Positions 48,055-56,498 of a stretch of DNA of 64,000 nt are shown piece after piece. The DNA is from Oscillatoria nigro-viridis PCC 7112 (GTDB taxonomy: Bacteria; Cyanobacteriota; Cyanobacteriia; Cyanobacteriales; Microcoleaceae). The position numbers were made by a program, and so were the translations under genes. The notes below the pieces were generated by a model. The model did not search any database and had not been told where the DNA came from. It worked only from the letters and a program-made list of their open reading frames with translations. How positions within the stretch are numbered: the first letter of the stretch is position 1; the number at the start of each line of letters is the position of its first letter. The stretch covers positions 1 through 64,000 of the forward strand of contig NC_019731.1 in the NCBI RefSeq assembly GCF_000317475.1, given 5' to 3'.

Positions 48055-49832
48055 GTAACTGCTCACCGCAACTGCGTTGCGGTATTGCTAATGATGGCAA
48101 TCGAGCTGGCCTCTGTTGCATCTGTTGCAAGTGTAGTAAGGGGTTGAGCCAAAGCCGACGAAAATAGAGTATAGTAGCTTTCATGCTTAAAACACCAGCA
48201 CTGACCAGCGAACCACCAGAGATAGCCATCGCAGTAGAGCAGATGGCACAGACAATGCTGTCATTAGGAGAATGGCTGCTCAAGCAACAACAGCAACTCA
48301 AACAGCAACAGCGAAAACTGGCAGAAAAACAGCAGCTTATCGAAGAACAACAACAGGAAATCGAACAGTTAAAAGAAGCATTATCCAAGCTGAAAAACCG
48401 CTCCTCATCAAACAGTTCTATCCCTCCATCAGCCGACCAAATTAAAAAACCTAGCGACAAAAGCAAGCGAAAAAAAGGAAAAAAACGCGGTCCAAAATAC
48501 GACCATCCGGGCAAGACACGAAATGGATTTGGCGAACCCGACCACATCATTGAGTTACAACCCGAGCGATGTCCAGTTTGTCAGGCAGGAGTTGAGGCGA
48601 TCACAACAACACCAACCAAAGTGCAACAAGTAGCCGAATTGGTAGAGCAACCAGTAGAAATCAGAGAATACCGTCGCCCATTATGTCAGTGTGTTGATTG
48701 TGGCTGGTCGGGATACTCTCAACTACCACCCTCCGTCATCGAAGGGTTTAGCTATGGTAGCAGGTTATGTAGCGTGGTGGGTTGGCTGGGATATGGTGGT
48801 AACTTACCCTGGAGAAAACAAGAATATTTTGTGGAACACGTCTTAGGAGTACCCATCTCTCAAGGAAGTTTAGCCAAAATGCAGCGCTACTTTCAGCAAA
48901 GTTTGCAGCCAATTTATCAACAATGGCTCACCTACGTGCAACAGCCGGGAGTGCGCTGCGTAGATGAAACAACTTACTGTATTGATGGCATCAAGTATTG
49001 GTTGTGGGTAGCCACCAGCGATCGAGTTTGTGTACTATTATTAGCTCCGACTCGGAGTAGTGCCGAACTTCAGCAGTTATTGGGACAAAACTTTGAAGGC
49101 ATTCTCAGCAGCGATTGTTTCAGTGCTTACAACCGACAATCAGCAGCGGCGAAACAGAAATGTTTAACACATCTGGAACGAGATTTAGAAGCACTCAAGC
49201 TCAGTCGATTTGAAGCTAATCGTTTGTTTGCCCAAGGCGTGGGTGAGATTTTAACCACTGCCAGAACTTTGCACAGGGACTATCATGCTGGGAAATTGAG
49301 TTGCCTTCAACTCGCTGGCAATCGTTCGGTAATTGAAGCTCAACTGCAAGCAGTTTTGCACAATCCACCAGTTACGGGATGGCCTGCCGATGCCCAACGA
49401 TTAACCAACCGAATGCAACGTCATTGGACAGAGTGGTTCACCTTTTTAGATTATCCACAAGTGAAACCTGATAACAATGATGCCGAAAGAGCTTTACGTC
49501 CAGTAGTTGTACATCGGAAAGTAACTGGCGGGGCGCGCAGCGATTGGGGCGCTCAACTGGTGGCTCAAATGTTCAGCTTTCTCGAAACAGTTCGGTTGCA
49601 AGGACATGAAGCGATCGCGCAACTTTATCAGTTACTTTGTTTAGCAGGTCGTAGTCCTCCGGGTTTACAGTTCAGTTGAACTTAATTGTGGGCTTGTGAC
49701 GGTAGCTATTTTCAGTGGCAGCCTGCATTTTGAGCTTGGGAAATTTCCCGTTTCTACAAAACGCGCAAATTTTTCCATCACCATTTGTGGCTCCATTTGC
49801 GATACTGCAACGCAGTTGCGGTGAGCAGTTAC
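48055..49832. mobile_element. IS66-family element, 1778 bp
   Basis: The ends are GTAACTGCTCACCGCAACTG (48055 on) and the complement ending CGGTGAGCAGTTAC (49832), about 30 bp with one mismatch and the family's GTAA terminus. GTGAATTC flanks both sides (48047-48054 and 49833-49840): the 8-bp target duplication typical of IS66. It carries only the large transposase gene, without the accessory tnpA/tnpB genes of canonical IS66. Confidence 0.93.
48183..49679 (+). CDS. IS66-family transposase (TnpC type)
   Basis: 498 aa. It has an N-terminal Gln/Glu-rich coiled coil ([20 protein letters not shown]), a Ser/Pro/Lys linker typical of IS66 ([20 protein letters not shown]), a zinc-finger-like CPVCQAG...CQCVDCGW, and the catalytic domain with [27 protein letters not shown] and [20 protein letters not shown]. 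Full length, so probably active. Start ATG 48183. Confidence 0.92.
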   Translation: MLKTPALTSEPPEIAIAVEQMAQTMLSLGEWLLKQQQQLKQQQRKLAEKQQLIEEQQQEIEQLKEALSKLKNRSSSNSSIPPSADQIKKPSDKSKRKKGKKRGPKYDHPGKTRNGFGEPDHIIELQPERCPVCQAGVEAITTTPTKVQQVAELVEQPVEIREYRRPLCQCVDCGWSGYSQLPPSVIEGFSYGSRLCSVVGWLGYGGNLPWRKQEYFVEHVLGVPISQGSLAKMQRYFQQSLQPIYQQWLTYVQQPGVRCVDETTYCIDGIKYWLWVATSDRVCVLLLAPTRSSAELQQLLGQNFEGILSSDCFSAYNRQSAAAKQKCLTHLERDLEALKLSRFEANRLFAQGVGEILTTARTLHRDYHAGKLSCLQLAGNRSVIEAQLQAVLHNPPVTGWPADAQRLTNRMQRHWTEWFTFLDYPQVKPDNNDAERALRPVVVHRKVTGGARSDWGAQLVAQMFSFLETVRLQGHEAIAQLYQLLCLAGRSPPGLQFS

Positions 49833-52178
49833 GTGAATTCTTTTAAAACGAGGCAACAACTGAAACCCCAATAAGTGACAGAAAGCAAAAGCCACCTCAC
49901 TTTGTCCGTGAGTATCAACATAATTCTTTTCCACCTTCATATCCGTAAAGTGGCGCAACAAACCCTCAATCATAGCCGCCACCTCGGAAGAAGAACAAGT
50001 CTTCAACTGAGAATAGATACAAACAGACTTCTTCTCAACGTGCCAGTAAATCATCACCCCGCGTCCCCCATAGCGGATGTGCCACTCAGTCATCAAATTC
50101 TGATCCCAAGAACCGAATTTTTTAGAATCAGAAGCACAAGCAGTCGTTCCTTCACCCCAAATATGCGGCATCCTTACCTGAAAAATTGCATTAACTACCT
50201 GTGCAATAGCATTTCTCAAGTTTTCTTTGTGAATGTAACGCCGTTTGACATAAAGCAAATCGGGGTAATTCTCCCCAGTTCCTCCACTACTAATCCGCTT
50301 CACGCCTGTATTAGTTCCCAATCCGAACAAACAGAGCAATAGCCGTCTTTGCAAAATTTTCTTATCCAAAGTCTCGCGAGATGCTACGCTGTGAAACTGT
50401 TCCGTAAATCCCACTCGCAAATCGGTTTCTTTCAAAACGTCCAATAAACTGGTCATCGGCCAGCGCGAACTCAATTCTATCTTGAGGCGCTGCAAGTTTA
50501 ACGGTTCCGGCTGGGATTCGGAAGGAGAAACTGAAATCCATCCATTATCCCTTGTGAGGATTTTTACGCGGGGATTTTTGGGCAATTGAGCATCTAATTG
50601 CTCTAAAGCTGCTGCCATTTTTTGCTGCAAGTTACTAATAAAATCTGACACATCAGTTGGCTGACCTAGAGCTTGATAATAAACCTGTCGTTGCGCCTCA
50701 AAATCCTTGGGTAGGTCTTCTTCTGGATTGCCATAACGTTTGGCACCAACAACCCAAATTTCTTTAGAACGCAGTTGCTCCCTTAACGTTTGCAGAACGC
50801 TAATTTCATAATTGACGCGGTTGATTTTTTCACAACCCTCTTCATCCACTTCCACTACAATGTCCCGCCAACTATTTTTCAGCACCCCATCGACGCACAC
50901 TTCATCTTCTGGCGCATAATAATGTTGGGAACTGCCCGTATACTTCTCGATCAACTTTAGCGCCTCGATTGCGGGTTGGTAAAGTTCGTTATTCGAGCGA
51001 AATTCCAAACAAGAGAGGATTTGTGGCACCATTCGGCGATAATGGTGCAGGTAAGAAGCTCGCATTACGGTGTAAACCCGCTCTCGATAGGTAGGACCGC
51101 TCGACTTAAATTCTTTTACTAAATTGCTTAAAGTAGATGGGCTAACTACGGGATAAATAGCATCTTTGACCGCTGACTCTGGCTGCTCTAAAGAAGCAGT
51201 TGCCATGCGAAATAAAATGTGATTCTTGCCGCTGACTCGCTTGAAATCGGCAATTAACTCCTTATCTACCTTGCGTTCGGCGCGGATGCCAATCCTGTGA
51301 ACAATTTGAATTAATAATTCGACTAAATTATCTGTAATCTCTTGACTTCTTTGCCAGCAGAAAGCTGCAACTAGCGCGTAACGTATGGGTTCTGGATGGC
51401 GGCGCAACTCCCTGGGCGGTTCGGCCGAAGCGCGCTGCCGGTAATGATGTAAAATCTTCGGAGCAACATTAGCGAATAAGTTTTCTGGTAATTCTAATTG
51501 TCTGATAGCTTGCAATTTGTCAATTTCTTTGAGCAAGCTATCAAGACCCACGCGACCCGGGTCGGATTTCAGGTTGTTGAAATCGCTAACCCCAGATTCA
51601 GGAGTAGGCGATTCCAATCCTCGATCGCAATTTAAAATCGCATCAATTTTAGCTGCGCTTTCTGGTGAAATTTGAGCTGCTATGGCAGCACAAAAGTTTT
51701 GTTCGCTTGTATGAATTGCCGACTTAATTAATCTGCTAATTCGCCTGCTGGTAGGCGGTTCAATTTTTAATTCTCGCAGTCGTCGATAGGCAATTTCCGT
51801 TAAATGCTGTTCGTTGAGGTCGCGGACCAGCACTTGTTCGACCAACCATTCACTCAAAGCTTGCCCGTCGGCAACTGTAGGTTCTCGAAATCCGAAATAG
51901 GCACGAATCTGCGCTCGGTGATATTCCATTGTACGCCCGCTCCACTTGTAAAATTGCCATTGAGCGGGCAATACTTCTACTTGAAGAGCAATGTACGAGA
52001 CAACTGATTTGGGAATGTCTTGCTTTTTAACTGGAAACCGAGCATCTTTACCAAAACATTTCAGCAAAACGGCGAAACCGAGGCGAGTGGCTCCAGTTTT
52101 ATTTACCAGCAGCGTCCTTTCTCCCTCAAGCAGGGTAAAATGTTCGATTAATTCTTCTGGTTCCCAATGGCGTTTCAC
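49833..52178 (-). pseudogene. tnpA: Tn3 TnpA, N-terminal and central part
   Basis: GTG 52178 is chosen because GGGGAGGA stands six bases upstream; it reads [20 protein letters not shown], the DUF4158 start. The frame is open 45 codons further up, but that overlaps the regulator. The central part has [20 protein letters not shown], and the Tn3 catalytic region follows: [20 protein letters not shown] and [20 protein letters not shown]. It is cut at LLPRFKRIH by the IS66 and runs into foreign codons to 49665. The Tn3 transposase is therefore inactive unless supplied from elsewhere. Confidence 0.88.
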
Positions 52179-52224
52179 GCAGATTCCTCCCCAAACCGAT
52201 AGAATTCTAGTTTTACAACAAAAC

Positions 52225-52752
52225 TTAACCAGCAGAGCGTTTTTGACCCGACTGGGAGTAAGGAGTGCCGCAGTGGGGGCAAAATTTATGTTTAAATGAT
52301 GCGATCGGTTCAAAACAGCTAATGCAATTGCTCAGAAGTTGGGTGCCGCAGAGCAAACAATATTTAGCCCTGGGCAGCGTCCATGCTGGTTCTGGGTTCG
52401 CATTTGCCCGAAAGCAGCAGGGACAATATCGTTTCTGCTGCAAGCCTTCTACAGTTCGTCCTGAAACAACTGCATCCAGGTATTCTTCAGGGATATTCAG
52501 GGCAACTGCTAAACCCTTCTTGGTTTTTTCATTGAGTCGGGTTGTTTTACCTCGCTCTAGTTTTCCCAGACTTTGGAGGTGTATGCCTGCTGCTGTCGCT
52601 AGCTGCTGCTGGCTCCAGAGAGAAATGGTTTCGCAGTCTTTTGATGTAGCTGTGGAGCGATTCTTGGGGTTGGGGAACGGTTTGCTGGTCAAAAGTATAC
52701 ATAGAAAACTGTCAATTTTTCCTGAAGTAAAGTGCGTAAGAGAGAAAGGCAT
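52225..52752 (-). CDS. XRE-type helix-turn-helix regulator with zinc ribbon
   Basis: 175 aa as the longest frame; the true start is probably internal (TTG before [12 protein letters not shown]) since the first 20 codons look non-coding. The HTH is [20 protein letters not shown], followed by [21 protein letters not shown]-terminal Cys pairs YCPCCF, YCLLCG, CISC and FCPHCG make two zinc ribbons. It lies three bases from the divergent recombinase gene and just upstream of tnpA, so it probably controls transposition genes. The combination HTH plus double zinc ribbon inside a Tn3-family unit is unusual. Confidence 0.75.
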   Translation of the reverse strand: MPFSLTHFTSGKIDSFLCILLTSKPFPNPKNRSTATSKDCETISLWSQQQLATAAGIHLQSLGKLERGKTTRLNEKTKKGLAVALNIPEEYLDAVVSGRTVEGLQQKRYCPCCFRANANPEPAWTLPRAKYCLLCGTQLLSNCISCFEPIASFKHKFCPHCGTPYSQSGQKRSAG

Positions 52753-52755
52753 TAG

Positions 52756-53679
52756 TTGAAGTGTGATTTCAGGAAAGTTTGTTTTTTGGCTGTTACTTTG
52801 GCTCGATTAGCTGCAGAGTTTTTAGAACGTCCCGGTTTGGCTCAAAGTACGCGGCGCTCCTATGAGGTAGCGTTACTGCCGTTGCTTGTTGAATGCGGTC
52901 GTTTGCCAGTGGAAATTATTAGCCACCAGGTTATATCAGATTATTTGGAAGGCTTAGAAAATTTATCGATTGCTACCCACCACCGACATCAAGCAATTAT
53001 CCAAGCGCTGTTCAATTATGCGGTGGCTGCTGGCTATCTCAAACGCAATCCAATTGCTGGCAAAAAACGCCGCAAGCCTAACTTGGAGAAAGGAGAACAC
53101 GGTACTGATGAAGTGGTACGCTATTTGAATGAAGAGCAGCTTGGAGAGTTGTACGGGCTTGTCTGTAAAGATGCGCGCCTGCATGCTGTTGTCCGGTTGT
53201 TGCACCGCACCGGGGCGAGAATTGGCGAACTTTTGGCGATGGATTTAGAACAAGTAGATACTGTCGAGCGTAAATTTCAGGTGGTCGGTAAGGGGAACAA
53301 ACGGCGGTGGTGCTTTTATAGTGAGGATGCGGCGCTTGTTTTGGATAAGTATGTTAGGTATTACCGACATGCAAGTTCTGCTGCATTATTTACTGCACAA
53401 AACCCTTTTACTCGGGAGGTGACGCGCTTGTCTTACCGCCGAATTTATACTAATTGGTGCGAGGCGATCGAAAATAGTCTCCTCTTAAAAGGTGCCCGCC
53501 TTCACGACTTGAGGCATACTTTTGCTACGGAAAGAGTTGGCTTGATGTCTGTTGAAGAGCTGCGAGCTTTGATGGGGCATGAAAACATTCAGACTACATT
53601 AAGATATCAAAAGGTGACTTCTTTCAGGGCTCAAGAAGTGGCACAAAAAGCTTTAAAGTTTTTAACTTCAGCCGAGTAA
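52756..53679 (+). CDS. Tyrosine recombinase of the transposon (TnpI-like)
   Basis: 307 aa from TTG 52756; a later in-frame TTG (AVTLARLAAEFLERPG) is an alternative start. The N-terminal SAM-like core-binding domain is about 15-105. Catalytic residues are all visible: Arg155 in HRTGARIGELL, His250 and Arg253 in LHDLRHTFA, His275 in LMGHENIQ and Tyr284 in LRYQKV, nine residues later. It probably resolves cointegrates at a site near the divergent promoters, as TnpI does in Tn4430. It may also be a phage-type integrase captured by the element. Confidence 0.88.
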   Translation: MKCDFRKVCFLAVTLARLAAEFLERPGLAQSTRRSYEVALLPLLVECGRLPVEIISHQVISDYLEGLENLSIATHHRHQAIIQALFNYAVAAGYLKRNPIAGKKRRKPNLEKGEHGTDEVVRYLNEEQLGELYGLVCKDARLHAVVRLLHRTGARIGELLAMDLEQVDTVERKFQVVGKGNKRRWCFYSEDAALVLDKYVRYYRHASSAALFTAQNPFTREVTRLSYRRIYTNWCEAIENSLLLKGARLHDLRHTFATERVGLMSVEELRALMGHENIQTTLRYQKVTSFRAQEVAQKALKFLTSAE

Positions 53680-53868
53680 GAAGAGCGAGCGTTCGACTAG
53701 ATTTAGGCTGTACGAATCATATATTTTTTGAGCCTGCGGGTTGGCTGTGGCAGAGTATTGACTGTACTCTGCCGTGGGTAACTGAGTTTCAGTTTGTTGG
53801 AGTGGGGGCGATCGCACGCTCGGTGATGTGACAAAATGGCTGTAAGCCTTATGGAGCAAAGATTTTAA
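53680..53868. other. Gene-free end of the transposon
   Basis: No open frame of note; one HIP1-like GGGCGATCGCAC near 53806. It leads into the right inverted repeat. Confidence 0.4.
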
Positions 53869-53912
53869 TTGCTACTTTGCGCCAGGTGACAGCTTCGCTA
53901 TTTCTGGGCCTA

Positions 53913-54302
53913 TTTGGTTTAGGTCGTTGGCACAGAACGTCTGCGAAGTGGACTGTGGGTACTCTAGGCATGGGACTGACAGCTAGTAGTCCTGGTAGCA
54001 GTTACGCTCCCAGCATATCGTTTCCACTATCAGGAGGTAAATTCAGAGCATACACAAAAGCTGAACTTGGAGCAAACCCAAATCTATTAACGCCGTTTAC
54101 TGCAAGATTGAGGTTCAGTAATTCTATTGATGGCGTTAGTGGTGGTAGCGTTGAAAGTTTCCTCATGGGTGTTGCGGTTGCAACCATTGTCTCGCCTCCT
54201 TCAGCAATACCTGCTATCGCCGCTTCTATAAGTGGTGGATTTTCGTTATTACAGTATGGCTCCGTTCGGACAGAATTTGGCAACCCAACTCCAGAACCTT
54301 AG
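53913..54302 (+). pseudogene. Toxin-tip remnant cut by the Tn3 transposon
   Basis: From the transposon edge the frame reads FGLGRWHRTSAKWTVGTLGM, GSSYAPSISFPLSGGKFRAY and ends with GFSLLQYGSVRTEFGNPTPE, about 129 residues. Gly/Ser-rich with a hydrophobic stretch (FLMGVAVATIVSPPSAIPAI) that may be a membrane segment. No start codon outside the transposon. It precedes an ankyrin gene, the usual toxin-immunity order. I do not recognise the fold. Confidence 0.45.
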
Positions 54303-54427
54303 TTTTATCCTGCTAAAATTTATTTGTATAATGTTGGTTATGAGCAGGATTGTTCTGAAAACTATTCGTTGAGCAATTGGTCAACTATGGACGCCCATTT
54401 TGGCTAAAAATAAGAGGTTAAAGAGAG
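54303..54427. promoter_or_regulatory. Promoter-like region of the ankyrin gene
   Basis: TTGTATAATG near 54326 contains a TATAAT box. ATCCTGCT and AGCAGGAT (about 54307 and 54343) form an inverted repeat around it. AGAGAG directly before ATG 54428 serves as ribosome-binding site. Confidence 0.35.
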
Positions 54428-55534
54428 ATGTTCAAACATGATATCTGGCTCGCAGTGGCGATTGTAGCAGTCTTTGTCTTCGTAATTTCTCCATTGGTTA
54501 ATATGATAGATAAAGTCATTAGTTGTGGTGCATCTTCTTCGCTAAAAGGAATACATATGGCTGCTTGCGATGGCGACATCGATACTGTAAGGCTACATTT
54601 AGACCAAGGAATTGATGTCAATATCCGTGATGAATTCGGCAAAACTCCGTTGTACTGGGCAGCAGATCGAGGAAAAAAAAATGTGGTAGAAATGCTAATT
54701 GCTAATGGTGCTGATGTTAACATCAAAAATAAATACGAACAAACTCCGCTGAATGCGGCAGCTATACGGGGAGCTAAGACGATAACAGAAATATTAGTTG
54801 CCAATGGTGCTGCAATGGAGTTACCGGCCGCTGCTTTGTTAGGAGACATTGATTTTTTTGAAGAGTACATGAGGCAAAATAGTATTGCTAATGTGATAAA
54901 TGGAGAGAATTTATTACATTTGGCAACAAGTTTTGGAGGACACAAACCTATAGTTCAATTGCTAATCGAGCGTGGTATTGAGGTCAATGCAAAAGAAAAT
55001 TTTTTGGGTTGGACTCCACTCCACTTTGCGGCATCATCCGGTTATCTGAGTGCTGCCGAGACTTTGTTAGCAAACAGAGCGCAGGTCAATGTAAAAGCAA
55101 AGGATTTCACAACTCCCTTGCACTTAGCAGTCGCGCGTGGTCGTGCAGATTTAACACAATTATTGATTGAAAATGGAGCTGATATTCATGCTATGAGCAA
55201 CGGAGGAACGCCTTTATACAGAGCAGCAGAAGCGGGTTATACAGAGACGGCACAGTTGTTGATTGTCAGTGGAGCTGATGTTAATCTGGGGGACAGATCG
55301 GGCATGACTCCATTACAAAGAGCAGCGGCTAACGGCAATACCTCTGTAGCAGAATTGCTGATTGTCAACGGTGCAAACCTCAATGCTAGGTTTGGATTTT
55401 TAGGCTGGACACCGCTGTACTTTGCCAATTCTTTAGACACAATTGAATTACTGAAACAGCATGGTGCACTATCTCGAATGTATTGGTGGGCAGAGTTTTT
55501 GGAGAGCTTAGGTATATTGCGTGTTGGTGAATAG
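54428..55534 (+). CDS. Membrane-anchored ankyrin-repeat protein (candidate immunity protein)
   Basis: 368 aa. Residues about 8-28 (LAVAIVAVFVFVISPLVNMI) form a membrane segment. About nine ankyrin repeats follow: FGKTPLYWAADRGKKNVVEM, LGWTPLHFAASSGYLSAAET, SGMTPLQRAAANGNTSVAEL. The one after about residue 130 is degenerate (GDIDFFEEYMRQNSI). An inner-membrane anchor would suit a protein that meets an incoming toxin at the membrane. It follows a toxin-tip remnant with a hydrophobic stretch. The immunity role is inferred from order and repeat type. Confidence 0.8.
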   Translation: MFKHDIWLAVAIVAVFVFVISPLVNMIDKVISCGASSSLKGIHMAACDGDIDTVRLHLDQGIDVNIRDEFGKTPLYWAADRGKKNVVEMLIANGADVNIKNKYEQTPLNAAAIRGAKTITEILVANGAAMELPAAALLGDIDFFEEYMRQNSIANVINGENLLHLATSFGGHKPIVQLLIERGIEVNAKENFLGWTPLHFAASSGYLSAAETLLANRAQVNVKAKDFTTPLHLAVARGRADLTQLLIENGADIHAMSNGGTPLYRAAEAGYTETAQLLIVSGADVNLGDRSGMTPLQRAAANGNTSVAELLIVNGANLNARFGFLGWTPLYFANSLDTIELLKQHGALSRMYWWAEFLESLGILRVGE

Positions 55535-55544
55535 TAAACCGATG

Positions 55545-55645
55545 CTAAATTTTGATGGTAACTATGCTTTGACTACTGACGAGAAGCCACCCTTTTTAAC
55601 TGAAGTTATCGACCCGTTGGGCAGGAGTTACCGCTACGATTTGCC
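55545..55645 (+). pseudogene. Short Rhs-like remnant
   Basis: A frame reads LTTDEKPPFLTEVIDPLGRS and YRYDL, resembling an Rhs/YD repeat, before an IS remnant begins at about 55645. It overlaps the end of the ankyrin frame only in an alternative start. Confidence 0.35.
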
Positions 55646-55895
55646 CCTAGGGCATGTTTTCAAACTCGTTGTATCCTTGAAAATATGTCGAGCGCAAGCT
55701 CTTAACGCTCATGAACCCTTGGAGACTTAAGTAACGAACAGTGGGAGATGTTAAAACCGCTACTTCCACCACTCAAACCCCGAACAGGTAAACCCAATCA
55801 CGACCACCGACAAGTGGTGAATGGCATTCTCTGGATACGAGCGAACTGGTGCTCCGTGGCGAGACTTGCCAGAACGTTATGGAAAGTGGGAAAAT
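55645..55895 (+). pseudogene. IS5-family transposase fragment
   Basis: GGGCATGTTTTCAAACTCG looks like an IS end. SNEQWEMLKPLLPPLKPRTG and NHDHRQVVNGILW are followed, one base out of frame near 55843, by RTGAPWRDLPERYGKW. That is the N-terminal part of an IS5-type (DUF4096) transposase; the rest is missing. Confidence 0.75.
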
Positions 55896-56180
55896 GATTT
55901 TGGCAATCCCAAATCTTTCTTTAAGTTTCGCAATTTGATTGGTGAGGGTTGTCGGATCTGCTGTATTGCCCTCAAATACTTCAATGGCGATCGGGCAGCC
56001 TTCTGCATCGCAGATTAACCCAAATACAATCTGCAATTTACCTCTCTTGCCATCTCGATTGTAACCGTATCGAGCTAGGGGGCAAGTTTTGCCTTCATTG
56101 GGGCTGCTCGATACATCATAGAGTACCAAGGTTGATGATGCTAAATGCTTGGCTGCCAAATTATTCTCGATCGACTGCGA
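55896..56180 (-). pseudogene. IS1634-family transposase fragment
   Basis: Minus strand, NNLAAKHLASSTLVLYDVSS, RYGYNRDGKRGKLQIVFGLI and IAIEVFEGNTADPTTLTNQI are the conserved core of an IS1634 transposase. Both ends are missing; it is fused to an IS5 remnant on one side and a DUF6932 remnant on the other. Confidence 0.8.
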
Positions 56181-56275
56181 AGGGGAGTTGTTCCCAATCG
56201 CTCTTTGAACTCTTCCCACTCTGCCCAATACACTCCTGGCGGCAAGTTGCCGTTCTCATCAAATTCGGGAATCAT
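56181..56275 (-). pseudogene. DUF6932-type protein, N-terminal fragment
   Basis: ATG 56275 on the minus strand reads MIPEFDENGNLPPGVYWAEW, then EEFKERLG, the start of a small protein common in cyanobacteria (DUF6932, from memory). It breaks off where the IS1634 fragment begins. Confidence 0.6.
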
Positions 56276-56498
56276 GCCCTCACACCTTTACATTTTAACA
56301 CAATTTTCTTGTCAGTTTTTAATAGCTGTGGATTTTCAGGATCGTACCTGAATCTTTTGGCTCAATTACTTTAGGAAAAGATGCGATCGCAATTTATATT
56401 CTAATCTAGTTGTTGGTTTATTCAAGAGTTCGATGGCATCCGCTTGCAATGACCGATCGTAACAATATTAACTATTTTACACCCTCCTCTAACATTCC
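56276..56498. other. Gene-free junction before the large Rhs gene
   Basis: No gene seen. A HIP1 site GCGATCGC lies near 56382. The coding-like frame of the Rhs protein starts abruptly at 56499, so a recombination junction lies close to that point. Confidence 0.4.

Larger units (their letters stand above)
47346..53912. mobile_element. Tn3-family transposon, 6.57 kb, 44-bp perfect ends
   Basis: TAGGCCCAGAAATAGCGAAG and onward (47346-47389) is the exact complement of 53869-53912; beyond one mismatch five more bases agree. Contents: TnpA on the minus strand (broken by IS66), a small regulator, and a tyrosine recombinase in place of a serine resolvase, an arrangement like Tn4430. I see no passenger gene. 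No 5-bp target duplication flanks it: the left neighbour is an Ig-like segment and the right neighbour a different toxin tip, suggesting a deletion or recombination after insertion. Confidence 0.88.

Noticed and set aside
47409-48550. 370-aa minus-strand protein
   Set aside because: It joins the end of the Tn3 transposase to antisense IS66 sequence; the real piece ends at 48054.
49665-49832. C-terminal end of the 882-codon Tn3 frame
   Set aside because: These codons lie inside the IS66 element, beyond its GTAA terminus.
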